Counted from the stretch's first letter, positions 1-8,126 are shown. The stretch is DNA of 9,943 bases from Acidobacteriaceae bacterium (GCA_003162255.1 PMMJ01000499.1:1-9943), one strand, 5' to 3'. The notes: generated from the letters alone by a model not told the origin. Numbers and translations are program-made.

Positions 1-2105
1 TGCAGTTCCTTCTCCATGTCGGCGTCTTTAGCTTCGCACCAATCCAACATAGCCAGCCCCAGATGGAGGCCGGCAGCGGATACCTTGTGCTGCAGCGCGG
101 TGTTGAGGGTGGCGCGTGCTTCCTCGATCCGGTTCAGTCCGGCGTAAGCCGCGGCGACGCTTCCATAGCCGGTCACCATGTCGGGGTCGAGCTCTACGGC
201 GCGCTTCGCATTCTCCAACGCGTTGTCGAATTGTCCGAGCTGGATATAGATCCCCGCCAGGTTGTTGAAGGGGATGGAATCGCGCGGGTAGGTCTGGCGA
301 TAGAGCTCGTAGGCGGTAATGCCCTTGTCGAGTTGGCCGCTGTCCGCATAATAGTGGGACATGATGTAGAGTTTCTCGCGCTCGCTGGCGCGATCGCGAA
401 GCTCGAAGGCCTTCTGGCGGTTTTGCTCCGACAACTCGGTCTGGCCAAGGTTGTTGTAGACGGTGCCGAGGCGGGCATAGGCCATGGAGAAATTGGGATC
501 GATCTCGATAGCGCGCTGGTAGTTGGGAATAGCAGCCAGATCGTCGCCCATGTTGTGCTTGGCGTCGCCCAGGCTCAGCGCCTTGAGCGCGTCGAGCGAC
601 GAAGTGGTGGCCTGGGAAAGAGACATGTCGTATTTCTGCACCATGGACAACGACTCGCCGAGTTGTCCGCGCAGTCTGGTGGCGGCGCCATGCAGCGCAT
701 TCAGCACGTCTTCTTTCCGGTCGGCTTGAGCCTGCTGGCGTCCGAGCGAATCGCCGGAAGAAGCGTTGGTTGCTTCCAGAGTGATGACGTATTGGCCACC
801 CACGCTATCAATGCTGCCGTTCAGCATGGCCTTGATGCCATCGCGCTGGCAGATTTCGCGGCCGACGTCGGTGGTGATGCGGTCACCGGGGCTGCGGCCC
901 ATGAACTGCAATGTCTGGCGGATTTTCTGATCCGGGAAGACGTTCAGATAGGGAGACTGCCCCAGATCGACGGCGAGCGCTTTCTTGAGCGTGCCGTCGA
1001 AGACGGGATCGGCGGTGGTGTTTACGAAATCGGCAATCAGGATCGAATCTTTTTCGGTGAGCGCGTGGCCGCGCTTCATAAACACGAATCCAATGCCGGC
1101 GGCGACCACCGCGACAATCAGGATCGGGATCAGCCACACGGGCAGTTTTTGGCCTGGCCCGCTCTTGCCGGTGGAAAAGCCGCGGATGGAAGAACTGGAC
1201 GAGGTTGCGGCCAGGATCGTGCCTGATTCGGAGTCGCGTTTGAGGCGCTTCAAGTCGGAGCGGACGTCGGCCGCACTCTGGTAGCGCAGGTCGCGGTCTT
1301 TTTCGAGCAGCTTGTTTAATATCGCTTCAAACTGCGGCGGCAAGTCGGGGTTCAGGCGAAGGGGTGGGGTCGGCGGACGATTCAGGATGGCGTCGAAGAT
1401 AACGGCGGAGGTATCCCCGCGAAAGGGCAGTGCACCGGTGGCCATCTCATAGAGCACGGCGCCGAACGAGAACAGGTCGGTGCGGGCGTCGAGATCCTTG
1501 CCGCGCGCCTGCTCAGGAGACATGTAGGCCACGGTGCCCACGGTCGATCCCGGGCTGGTCAGGAACGGCTCGTCCACGGTGGCAGCGGAACCGATGGTCG
1601 CGGCGGAGAGGATGGAGGGTTTGGCGGTGCGCTTGGCCAAGCCGAAATCGAGAATCTTGGCCTGGTTGCGGCTGGTCACAAAAATGTTTGCGGGTTTGAT
1701 GTCGCGGTGGACGATGCCCTTGGCATGGGCGGCGTCGAGAGCGTCGGCGATCTGGATGCCGAGAGTGAGCAATTGCTCGATCTCGATGGTTTGGCCGTGA
1801 GGCTTGCCGTGGATAAGGCTCTTGAGCGTCTCACCTTCCAGCAACTCCATGGCGATGAAGTGGCGTCCGCCGTCCTCGCCGACCTCGTAGATGGTGCAGA
1901 TATTGGGATGGTTCAGGGCGGAGGCCGCGCGCGCTTCACGCTGAAAACGATCGAGCGCAAGCGGGTCTTTTTCCGTCTCGGGAGGCAGGAACTTGAGCGC
2001 GACATGGCGGCCCAGGTTGATGTCCTCGGCTTCGTAGACAACGCCCATTCCTCCCCCGCCCAGCTGCGAGAGGACACGGTAGTGGGAGACGGTCTGGCCG
2101 ATCAT
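1..2105 (-). CDS. Serine/threonine protein kinase with C-terminal TPR sensor region (partial, 3' end outside window)
   Basis: Membrane-bound Hanks-type kinase, about 701 residues visible; no stop is reached before the left edge. Numbered from the ATG at 2105, the N-terminal kinase domain spans about 8-290: glycine loop LGGGGMGVVY (15-24), ATP-binding Lys38 in VALKFL, catalytic HRDIKPAN (His133-Arg-Asp135), metal-binding DFG (153-155), and SPEQ (196-199) in place of APE. A Ser-rich linker leads to one membrane helix (about 321-343). An alpha/beta segment beginning ILIADFVNTT follows, and then at least five TPR-like units (about 504-677), which should lie outside the membrane. The reading frame continues upstream to an ATG at 2138. 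I prefer 2105 because AGGAG (2117-2121) precedes it, a candidate promoter overlaps the 2138 ATG, and MIGQTVSHYR is a common opening in this kinase group. The substrate is unknown. Confidence 0.93.
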   Translation of the reverse strand, partial: MIGQTVSHYRVLSQLGGGGMGVVYEAEDINLGRHVALKFLPPETEKDPLALDRFQREARAASALNHPNICTIYEVGEDGGRHFIAMELLEGETLKSLIHGKPHGQTIEIEQLLTLGIQIADALDAAHAKGIVHRDIKPANIFVTSRNQAKILDFGLAKRTAKPSILSAATIGSAATVDEPFLTSPGSTVGTVAYMSPEQARGKDLDARTDLFSFGAVLYEMATGALPFRGDTSAVIFDAILNRPPTPPLRLNPDLPPQFEAILNKLLEKDRDLRYQSAADVRSDLKRLKRDSESGTILAATSSSSSIRGFSTGKSGPGQKLPVWLIPILIVAVVAAGIGFVFMKRGHALTEKDSILIADFVNTTADPVFDGTLKKALAVDLGQSPYLNVFPDQKIRQTLQFMGRSPGDRITTDVGREICQRDGIKAMLNGSIDSVGGQYVITLEATNASSGDSLGRQQAQADRKEDVLNALHGAATRLRGQLGESLSMVQKYDMSLSQATTSSLDALKALSLGDAKHNMGDDLAAIPNYQRAIEIDPNFSMAYARLGTVYNNLGQTELSEQNRQKAFELRDRASEREKLYIMSHYYADSGQLDKGITAYELYRQTYPRDSIPFNNLAGIYIQLGQFDNALENAKRAVELDPDMVTGYGSVAAAYAGLNRIEEARATLNTALQHKVSAAGLHLGLAMLDWCEAKDADMEKEL

Positions 2106-2136
2106 TCCGGGGAACACTCCTGGGACAGAGGAACTC

Positions 2137-2166
2137 ATGTTAGGCCCCAGAGTTCTGGCAAGTCAA
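2137..2166 (-). promoter_or_regulatory. Candidate sigma70-type promoter of the kinase gene
   Basis: On the minus strand TTGACT (2166-2161) and TAACAT (2142-2137) are separated by 18 bases, close to the -35 and -10 consensus. Transcription would begin near 2130. That leaves a leader of about 25 bases containing AGGAG before the ATG at 2105, and would make the ATG at 2138 part of the promoter. This is prediction by eye only. Confidence 0.4.
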
Positions 2167-2220
2167 ACCTCGCGGACGAAGGCTTGCGGATGAAGGCCAT
2201 GTTCACGGAAGGACTCGAAG

Positions 2221-2320
2221 TCGGGTCATCCTGCGATCGGGTCATCGGGCCATCTAAGTTCAAAGGCCTTGGCCTTTGACTTTCAATCACCCGATGACTC
2301 GATGATCCGATGATCCGATT
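2221..2320. repeat. Palindromic intergenic repeat cluster (GTCATCGGG / CCCGATGAC with nested hairpin)
   Basis: A perfect 9-bp-arm palindrome with a TT centre, TCAAAGGCC-TT-GGCCTTTGA, sits at 2260-2279. It is nested inside a longer inverted repeat: GTCATCGGG at 2241-2249 pairs with CCCGATGAC at 2290-2298. An extra GGGTCATC copy lies at 2223-2230, and a tandem octamer GATGATCC occurs twice at 2301-2316. The short GATC/CATCGGG-type units resemble REP-like intergenic repeats seen in acidobacterial genomes, but I could not compare copies. It lies between divergent genes, so a simple shared terminator is unlikely. Confidence 0.65.
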
Positions 2321-2352
2321 GTTTATCTGTCTTTTCTGTGGGTTAGGAGCCA

Positions 2353-2495
2353 TATTCCCGGTGCTTTGGGGGAATACCGCCGGAAGGTCACTACCCCTGA
2401 TTACGGAAGTTTACCTCCAAATATCCGAATTCTTCCTTGCCCGTCCCCTGCCTGTTATCAATAGAGTATTCCCCTATTTTTCCCCTGGGGGAATT
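2353..2495. promoter_or_regulatory. Repeated GGGGGAAT / ATTCCCC boxes upstream of the c-di-GMP gene
   Basis: Two direct copies of GGGGGAAT (2368-2375 and 2487-2494) each have an inverted partner. TATTCCC (2353-2359) pairs with GGGAATA (2370-2376) across 10 bases. TTCCCC (2480-2485) pairs with GGGGAA (2488-2493) around a two-base centre, and a further TATTCCCC lies at 2467-2474. Their position 35-177 bases ahead of the start codon at 2530 suits operator sites for the plus-strand gene. No regulator is known, and I see no convincing -10/-35 pair here. Confidence 0.35.
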
Positions 2496-2529
2496 GCAAC
2501 CCGGCATCCCGAACAGGAGTTCGTCCAAG

Positions 2530-5310
2530 ATGAAAACTCGCCCTCAATCATGGAGGGACATGAGCGCGGCGCCACGCTTTTTTATCGCCGTAGTCGTGAT
2601 CTGTGGGACGGCCGTCCTGACCTATTCGGTGATGCACGGCAGAAGCGAGAATCCACTCAAATTTTTCTGCTATCTGGTGATTGCGCTGGCGGCCTCGCGG
2701 CTTAAGGTGAACCTGCCCGGCATTACCGGGACAATGTCGGTGAACTTTCTCTTTCTGCTGCTGGGCGTGCTGGAACTGAGTTTGTCGGAAGCCATGGCTC
2801 TGGGCTGCGCGGCGGTGGTAGTGCAGTGCTTCGACCGCGATCGTCCCGTTCCGATTCAAGTCGCCTTCAACGTTTGCTCAACGGCGCTCGCCATTGCGGT
2901 GACCTTCGCCACGTATCGCTACTCCTTGCTGCATCGGGCGGTGAATAATCCCTCGACCCTGCTATTTCTGGCAGCGTCGGTGTACTTCGTTGCCAATACG
3001 CTTCCGGTGGCGGCTGTCATCTCTTTGACCGAGCGCAGATCGCTGCGAAAAATCTGGGCAGAATGCTACTTCTGGAGCTTCCCGTACTACCTGGTGGGTG
3101 CGGGTGTGGCCGGCATGATGAGCTGGCTGCACGGCTTTACCGACTGGCAGACGTCGCTACTGACGCTTCCGGTGGTGTACCTCATCTATCGTTCGTACCG
3201 TCTTTATCTCGGCAAATTGGAAGATGAGAAGCGGCACGTGGAAGAGATGGCCGACTTGCACATGCGCACGATCGAGGCGCTCGCGCTTGCCATCGAGGCC
3301 AAGGACCAGACGACACACGATCACTTGCAGAGAGTTCGCGTCTACGCGGTCGAAGTGGCGAAGGAACTCAACGTTGACCGGGAGGGAATGGATGCCCTGC
3401 AGGCCGCCGCCTTGCTGCATGACATCGGCAAGCTGGCGATTCCCGAGCACATCGTCTCGAAACCGGGCCGGCTGACGCCGGAAGAATTCGAGAAGATGAA
3501 GATTCATCCGCTGGTGGGAGCTGAAATTCTGGAACGGGTGCGCTTTCCCTACCCGGTCGTCCCCATCGTACGCGCCCACCACGAGAAGTTCGATGGGACC
3601 GGCTATCCACTGGGGCTGCGCGGGACGCAGATTCCGATAGGCGCCCGCATCCTGGCGGCGGTCGATTTCCTGGACGCGCTGGCTTCGGATCGGCAATATC
3701 GGCGGGCGCTGCCGCTGAAGGAAGCGATGGCGCGACTGGTGGATGAATCGGGAAAGTCTTTTGATCCGCAAGTGGTCAAGGTGCTCGAACGAAGGTACGT
3801 GGATCTGGAGCAACTGGTCCACGAACGCACCGACAACCTGAGCAAACAAAAACTGTCAACGGAAGTCAAAGACAAAGACAAGGATGCGATGCCGGTCATC
3901 AAGCCGGCCGCAGGATTCGAGGCGCAAGGGAAGCAGCGGGCGCCGGAGCGCAGTTTTCTCGGTTCGATCGCAGCGGCACGCCAGGAAGCGCAAACTCTTT
4001 TCGAACTCAGCCAGGACCTCGGAGCCTCGCTCAGCCTGGGCGAAACGCTTTCGGTGTTTGCGGTGAAGCTGCGTCGGGCGATGCCCTACGATGCGATTGC
4101 CATCTACGTCCGGCATGGCGACGAACTGGTGCCTGAATATGTGAATGGCGATAACTTCCGGCTGTTTGCTTCGCTGCGCATTCCGATGGGACAAGGGCTC
4201 TCGGGTTGGGTAGCGCAAAACCTCAAGCCGATCCTGAATGGCAATCCTTCGGTCGAGCCCGGGTATCTGAACGACACTTCCAAGTACAGCACGCTGAACT
4301 CAGCGCTCGCCGTTCCGCTCGAGGGCCTGAAGGGCGTGGTTGGCGTGGTCGCCTTGTACCACGCAGAAAAAGACTTCTTCACCTCCGACCACCTGCGCAT
4401 TCTGCTGGCGGTAAGTTCCAAAATGGCGCTCGCCATCGAGAACGCGATGAAGTACGAGCAGGCGGAGAGTTCGGCGGTGACCGACTACCTCACCGGTCTT
4501 CCCAATGCGCGCTCGCTGTTCCTGCACCTCGACCGGGAAATGGCGCGCTGCAAACGCCACGACAAAACGCTGACCGTGATGGTCGCCGACATGGATGGCT
4601 TCAAGCAGATCAACGATCGCTTTGGGCATCTGGAAGGGAATCGCGTACTGCGGCTATTTGCGCACTCCCTGAAGGAAACCAGCCGTGAGTATGATTACGT
4701 CGCACGCATGGGCGGCGACGAATTCGTGGTCATCGCGCCGGGACTCACGCCAGAAGCGGCCGCGCGCAAAGCGGAACAGATGCGGGACCTGGCAAAGCAA
4801 GCGGGAAAGGACATTTGCAACGAGGACATTCTCTCGCTGAGCGTGGGCAAGGCCGTGTTTCCCGAAGACGGGATGGATGCCGAAAAGATTCTCTCGGAAG
4901 CCGACAAACGCATGTACCTGCAGAAGCAAAGTCAGTCGGGTCAGAAGAACCGCCGTCTGTATCCGCGGGTGCGCGGCCGACTGACCACGGAAATTTCTGG
5001 AGAGAGTCAGGAACGCGCGATCCTGGGCATCGTCACCAATCTGAGCCTGGGCGGCTGCTATGTTGAAACCAGCGGGCTCCTGTTGCCCGGATCGCAGCTA
5101 AAACTCGCCTTCTCGCACGAACATACGAACGTTTCGCTTGACAGCGAGGTCGTGCGCATGGACATGGGTATTGGAGCGGCGCTGAAGTTCAATGAAGCAA
5201 CGCACGAGGTGCGCGCCGCTTTGCAGCGCATCCTGGAGCAATTGGCGAGCGTGGAAGCGGTGGTGGATTTGAAGCGCAGCCACAACGCTGTTGCCGGGGG
5301 CAAACTGTAA
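2530..5310 (+). CDS. Membrane c-di-GMP protein: MASE-like sensor, HD-GYP, GAF, GGDEF, PilZ
   Basis: A 926-residue protein that appears able to make, degrade and bind cyclic di-GMP. Residues about 15-225 form some seven hydrophobic segments, a membrane sensor. HD-GYP spans about 245-425: His265, the HD pair His297-Asp298 in LLHDIGK, His350-His351-Glu352, and the GYP triplet 358-360 are intact, so phosphodiesterase activity is expected. A charged linker (about 430-475) leads to a GAF domain (about 484-640). GGDEF spans about 645-800, with an intact GGDEF signature (728-732) and an RxxD inhibitory site (Arg719, Asp722) exactly five residues ahead. PilZ (about 806-905) carries RxxxR (Arg809, Arg813) and NxSxxG (837-842). 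The ATG at 2530 is chosen because AGGAG lies at 2515-2519; the frame is open further upstream from a TTG at 2437. Divergent from the kinase gene and convergent with the peptide operon. Confidence 0.95.
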   Translation: MKTRPQSWRDMSAAPRFFIAVVVICGTAVLTYSVMHGRSENPLKFFCYLVIALAASRLKVNLPGITGTMSVNFLFLLLGVLELSLSEAMALGCAAVVVQCFDRDRPVPIQVAFNVCSTALAIAVTFATYRYSLLHRAVNNPSTLLFLAASVYFVANTLPVAAVISLTERRSLRKIWAECYFWSFPYYLVGAGVAGMMSWLHGFTDWQTSLLTLPVVYLIYRSYRLYLGKLEDEKRHVEEMADLHMRTIEALALAIEAKDQTTHDHLQRVRVYAVEVAKELNVDREGMDALQAAALLHDIGKLAIPEHIVSKPGRLTPEEFEKMKIHPLVGAEILERVRFPYPVVPIVRAHHEKFDGTGYPLGLRGTQIPIGARILAAVDFLDALASDRQYRRALPLKEAMARLVDESGKSFDPQVVKVLERRYVDLEQLVHERTDNLSKQKLSTEVKDKDKDAMPVIKPAAGFEAQGKQRAPERSFLGSIAAARQEAQTLFELSQDLGASLSLGETLSVFAVKLRRAMPYDAIAIYVRHGDELVPEYVNGDNFRLFASLRIPMGQGLSGWVAQNLKPILNGNPSVEPGYLNDTSKYSTLNSALAVPLEGLKGVVGVVALYHAEKDFFTSDHLRILLAVSSKMALAIENAMKYEQAESSAVTDYLTGLPNARSLFLHLDREMARCKRHDKTLTVMVADMDGFKQINDRFGHLEGNRVLRLFAHSLKETSREYDYVARMGGDEFVVIAPGLTPEAAARKAEQMRDLAKQAGKDICNEDILSLSVGKAVFPEDGMDAEKILSEADKRMYLQKQSQSGQKNRRLYPRVRGRLTTEISGESQERAILGIVTNLSLGGCYVETSGLLLPGSQLKLAFSHEHTNVSLDSEVVRMDMGIGAALKFNEATHEVRAALQRILEQLASVEAVVDLKRSHNAVAGGKL

Positions 5311-5376
5311 CCGCCTTGGCGACGGTATCCTCCGCCCGATTGAGATTCCCACAGGCGGATCCAGTCCCTTAAGCTG

Positions 5377-5874
5377 TTAACGCCAGAATTTACCTCGGAC
5401 AAATCGGCAAGAATCGTGCGCTATTTGCTTCGCTTCACCTACGCCGGTGAGTGCGCCATTTTCGCTAGGATTATCGCTGTGAGTCACCGTCCACCTCTTT
5501 TCCCGATCAAAGCCGCCAGCAAGTTCAAGAAACAACCACCAGGTATCACCTGACGACAAATGCGACGCCCCGTTCGAGGCGCTGAGTGTCAGCAAGGTAA
5601 TTCCGGTGCATTCAGGGTCGGATCTGAAGTAATTGGAAATCTCGACTTCGGAGTTCCTAATCTCGGCCGCGGGATCGCCGCTACAGGGAGGAACGCCCGG
5701 CTGAACTCGAGACTTGCAGTCATTTTCAGCTTGTTTCACACTCCACTGTTCGTCGAGAATGAGGACGGATTTCCTGTCTGTCCAGCAACCACACAGACCT
5801 ACAGCTAACAGCAAAGCTAGCGTTGCCGTTACGTCTTGCCACTTTCCCGGAGATCGACGGGGAGAATATCTCAT
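5377..5874 (-). CDS. Putative secreted lipoprotein, last gene of the peptide operon
   Basis: A 165-residue protein of unrecognised family. The N-terminus has basic residues (MRYSPRRSPGK), a hydrophobic stretch (about 15-29) and LCGC ending at Cys30, which fits a lipobox and suggests anchoring to a membrane. The mature part has four cysteines (53, 64, 89, 156), compatible with two disulfides outside the cytoplasm. Its ATG (5874-5872) overlaps the radical SAM stop as ATGA and lacks a Shine-Dalgarno sequence, pointing to translational coupling. The frame is open upstream to 6054, but that part runs inside the radical SAM gene and has no signal-peptide character, so I place the start at 5874. Its position suggests a role in handling, surface display of, or immunity to the peptide product; this is inference only. 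Confidence 0.72.
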   Translation of the reverse strand: MRYSPRRSPGKWQDVTATLALLLAVGLCGCWTDRKSVLILDEQWSVKQAENDCKSRVQPGVPPCSGDPAAEIRNSEVEISNYFRSDPECTGITLLTLSASNGASHLSSGDTWWLFLELAGGFDREKRWTVTHSDNPSENGALTGVGEAKQIAHDSCRFVRGKFWR

Positions 5875-6977
5875 GCGGGCATGGCAATCGGCCGAATCTG
5901 AATCAGTCGCACTCGGCCAGGTGGTTTTGACAATCCTTGCCGCAGCATGTTCGCCGTCGGCACGCCCGTCCGGTAGAAGGACTTCTCGCAATCCGCCGTC
6001 GATGGGCCGCGCATACTTCCTTCCACATAGGCCAAGCCGGGACAGCGCGTGCAACTAGTGACGTGCGAACACGACGAGCAGACAGTCAGGTCTTTGGCCT
6101 GGATCGAGCGAACCTCCTTCATCTGCGGGGAAAGATTCCAGACATCCAAAAACTTCTGCTGGCGAATATTTCCCGTGGGAAGAGGAAACTGCACGCAGGG
6201 AAAGACATCGCCGTAGGGCGAAATGTAGCAAAAAGAATGGCCCGGGCTGCACGAGTACCCCTCAAGATCCTCCTCCGAGGGCGGCTGGGGAGGAGCGCAG
6301 AACTCTTCCTGGCTGCCGACCAGCGCAGGATTATGGAAAATTTCAGGCAGGTCTTCTCCCGGAATGCGCAGCGCTAGAACGGATGTGCCGCCGTCCATCA
6401 TGGGCGTGATGGTGGGATCGAGCGTGTAATGCACGCCAAGTTCGGCGGCAAGCTTTTGCACGCCAAGATGATCGGAGGAATTCACGGTCATCATCACGTT
6501 GGCGATAGTGACTCGCAGCCCTTGTTCGCGCAAGAAGCGAATGGAATTGATGGTGCGCTCGAACGAATGCGGCAACTTGGTGATGGCATCGTGAACTTGG
6601 GGACGGTGCGAGTACACGCTAATCTGAATCGTGTCCACGGCCAGTTCGCGAAGTCTCCGGGCTTCCTCTTCATGGATCATGACCGCGTTGGTCTTGATCT
6701 TCACGTTGAACATGAGACGGCGCGCGTGTTCGACAAGCTCAAAGAAGTCGCGGCGCATAAAGACCTCGCCGCCGCTGAAAGTAAGAAAAAAAACGCCAGC
6801 CTCGGCGAGCTGGTCGAGGACGTCCTTGATTTCCGCGGTCGTCATCTCGCCGTGGTCGTCGTGATCGAGATAGCAATGCACACAGCGCTCGTTGCAGCGA
6901 TAGGTGACGTCCAGGTGCACGGCGAAAGGCACGCCCAGGTTGAATGCCTTCTGGCCGACTTCACTCATCAGGCTCAT
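5871..6977 (-). CDS. Radical SAM/SPASM peptide-modifying enzyme
   Basis: A 368-residue enzyme of the PqqE/anSME-like group, expected to cleave S-adenosylmethionine and install a radical-based modification on a peptide. The [4Fe-4S] motif CxxxCxxC is at Cys28, Cys32 and Cys35 within TYRCNERCVHCYL, and SGGE lies at 68-71. The C-terminal SPASM region (about 240-330) holds Cys243, Cys250, Cys261, Cys300, Cys303, Cys309, Cys312 and Cys330, enough for two auxiliary clusters; CxxGxxxCYISPYGDVFPC is typical. The start ATG overlaps the preceding PqqD-like gene's stop as ATGA, with GGAG 8 bases upstream. An adjacent PqqD-like protein and a small Cys-containing peptide in the same operon make a RiPP maturase the best reading. 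The modification itself (thioether, C-C link or other) cannot be told from sequence. Confidence 0.93.
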   Translation of the reverse strand: MSLMSEVGQKAFNLGVPFAVHLDVTYRCNERCVHCYLDHDDHGEMTTAEIKDVLDQLAEAGVFFLTFSGGEVFMRRDFFELVEHARRLMFNVKIKTNAVMIHEEEARRLRELAVDTIQISVYSHRPQVHDAITKLPHSFERTINSIRFLREQGLRVTIANVMMTVNSSDHLGVQKLAAELGVHYTLDPTITPMMDGGTSVLALRIPGEDLPEIFHNPALVGSQEEFCAPPQPPSEEDLEGYSCSPGHSFCYISPYGDVFPCVQFPLPTGNIRQQKFLDVWNLSPQMKEVRSIQAKDLTVCSSCSHVTSCTRCPGLAYVEGSMRGPSTADCEKSFYRTGVPTANMLRQGLSKPPGRVRLIQIRPIAMPA

Positions 6978-7282
6978 CGGGCCGTCTCCGCGGCCAGAGG
7001 TTGATTCGATACCAGAAGAATCCCGTGGGCGGAGAGTTCGGCGACGAACTGCTCGGCGTCTGCCTGCGCCTGTTCGGGATCGACGTCAAACTGCTCGCAG
7101 ATCTGGTTGCGCACAATTTCCCGCAGAGGAGTGTGTCCGTCGGCAGCTTGAAAGATGGCGGTTGCGACCTCGTTCAGCGTGAAGAATGTGGAATCGGCCG
7201 AGTTCATCACCATCATCTCGCCGGCCAGCGCGCGAGCGGCAATGGCGGAACTGCGCGCAATGTAAATACAATCTTCAGGCAT
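6974..7282 (-). CDS. PqqD-like peptide-binding (RRE) protein
   Basis: A 102-residue PqqD-family protein, the small winged-helix RiPP recognition element that binds a precursor leader and delivers it to a maturase. Visible family features are the N-terminal strand region ending in GEMMVMN, the segment STFFTLNEVATAIFQAADG (about 31-49) matching the PqqD 'lN.t...iw...dG..t' pattern, and a C-terminal helix with a Phe-Val-x-x-Leu end (about 78-90). The ATG at 7282 lies inside the end of the HprK-like gene (8-base overlap) with AGGGAG about 9 bases upstream; the stop overlaps the radical SAM start. Probable partner of both the 59-residue peptide (8722-8901) and the radical SAM enzyme. Confidence 0.9.
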   Translation of the reverse strand: MPEDCIYIARSSAIAARALAGEMMVMNSADSTFFTLNEVATAIFQAADGHTPLREIVRNQICEQFDVDPEQAQADAEQFVAELSAHGILLVSNQPLAAETAR

Positions 7283-8126
7283 GCTCGGGCACTCCCTGGA
7301 AGTTGCGGTCGAAATTTCGTGCGAAGTTGTGAACTTCGTCCCACACCCTGGGATCAGGATAGAACGTCAGGCGGCGAATGGGAACCTTGGCGACGAAATC
7401 GCAGGCCGTGGCAAAGAGCTTTTCCACCAGGCTGTGGTCCTCCGCAAAGAACAGAATATTGCGCATCAGCCGGCGGACGGCTTCCGTGGAGGTCAACTCA
7501 TCGACGCGGTTCTCGGCGCCCTTCTCCAGGAAGAACAGCGCGGAGATGGGAGCGGCACAGTTTTCACCAGCCCGGGCCAGCTCTCCAGCGAAGGGAGTGC
7601 CGAATGCTGAGTACCGGTCCGCACTCGGGCGTATGTAGGAAATTTCGTCGGTAAGCAAGGTGATGTCCGCGGGCGCGAGCCGGGTCATCGTGGTTTTGCC
7701 CGCCCCCGATACGCCCGAGAATAGATACGCGCGGCCGTCGCAAATCGCACTGGCGGAGTGCAGCAGGAATCCGCCGCGCTCGGCAAGAATCAGGCTGTGG
7801 AGAATACGGAGCACCGAGTCCAGAGAATACGGGTTGGCATTTTGCCGCACGCTGCCTCGCCCGGTGCGCGGGTCCCACCGGGCGTGGAAATCTCCGCGTT
7901 CGATGAGCCACTCGTCACCCTCGCGGCGGACTTGAATGTCACCATCGGAAACCATTCCCCCGCGGGTCAAATCGAACTCAAGCTCAAACTCGGGAAGCGA
8001 GGAGCTCAGGAACCCGTCGTAGCGCTGGCGCAGCAGGTCAAGGAAGCTCTCGTCATTGGAATTGGTGGACAGAGCAATCGGGATTCCTCCGATCTCGACA
8101 CACGTGGCTTGTCGAGCTGCGGCCAT
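7275..8126 (-). CDS. HprK-like serine kinase (HPr kinase-related, RiPP-associated)
   Basis: A 283-residue P-loop protein related to the C-terminal domain of HPr kinase/phosphorylase. LLHSASA (121-127) precedes the Walker A GVSGAGKTT (138-146). LLTDEIS (157-163), with Asp160-Glu161, fits the second metal/nucleotide motif, and GTPFAGE (176-182) fits the conserved loop after it. The N-terminal 100 residues are a beta-rich segment as in the RiPP-associated HprK relatives. A carbon-catabolite role is unlikely, since no HPr or PTS gene is nearby. In lasso peptide clusters such as paeninodin, homologous kinases phosphorylate the precursor's C-terminal serine. The start at 8126 is chosen because it overlaps the previous stop as TGATG and has GGGAG 7 bases upstream. 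The frame is open to 8267, but that extension lies inside the peptidase gene. Confidence 0.88.
   Translation of the reverse strand: MAAARQATCVEIGGIPIALSTNSNDESFLDLLRQRYDGFLSSSLPEFELEFDLTRGGMVSDGDIQVRREGDEWLIERGDFHARWDPRTGRGSVRQNANPYSLDSVLRILHSLILAERGGFLLHSASAICDGRAYLFSGVSGAGKTTMTRLAPADITLLTDEISYIRPSADRYSAFGTPFAGELARAGENCAAPISALFFLEKGAENRVDELTSTEAVRRLMRNILFFAEDHSLVEKLFATACDFVAKVPIRRLTFYPDPRVWDEVHNFARNFDRNFQGVPEHA

Noticed and set aside
63..1226. Long plus-strand open frame opposite the kinase gene
   Set aside because: It is the antisense shadow of the kinase/TPR gene, whose minus-strand frame has clear motifs; the plus-strand product has no recognisable domain.
2135..2353. 72-residue minus-strand frame starting MAPNPQKRQ
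   Set aside because: It is encoded by the palindromic repeat cluster and overlaps the kinase promoter; no family features.
5311..5376. Possible bidirectional terminator between the convergent genes
   Set aside because: Only short imperfect stems are present (CGCC-TT-GGCG at 5312-5321 and TCCGCC/GGCGGA), with no T-run, so I do not call one.
5875..6054. Upstream extension of the lipoprotein frame
   Set aside because: It overlaps the radical SAM gene and would bury the signal peptide; the ATGA junction supports the start at 5874.
7275..8126. Reading the kinase as a true HPr kinase/phosphorylase
   Set aside because: No ptsH or PTS genes are nearby, and the RiPP-like neighbourhood fits the HprK-related tailoring kinases better.
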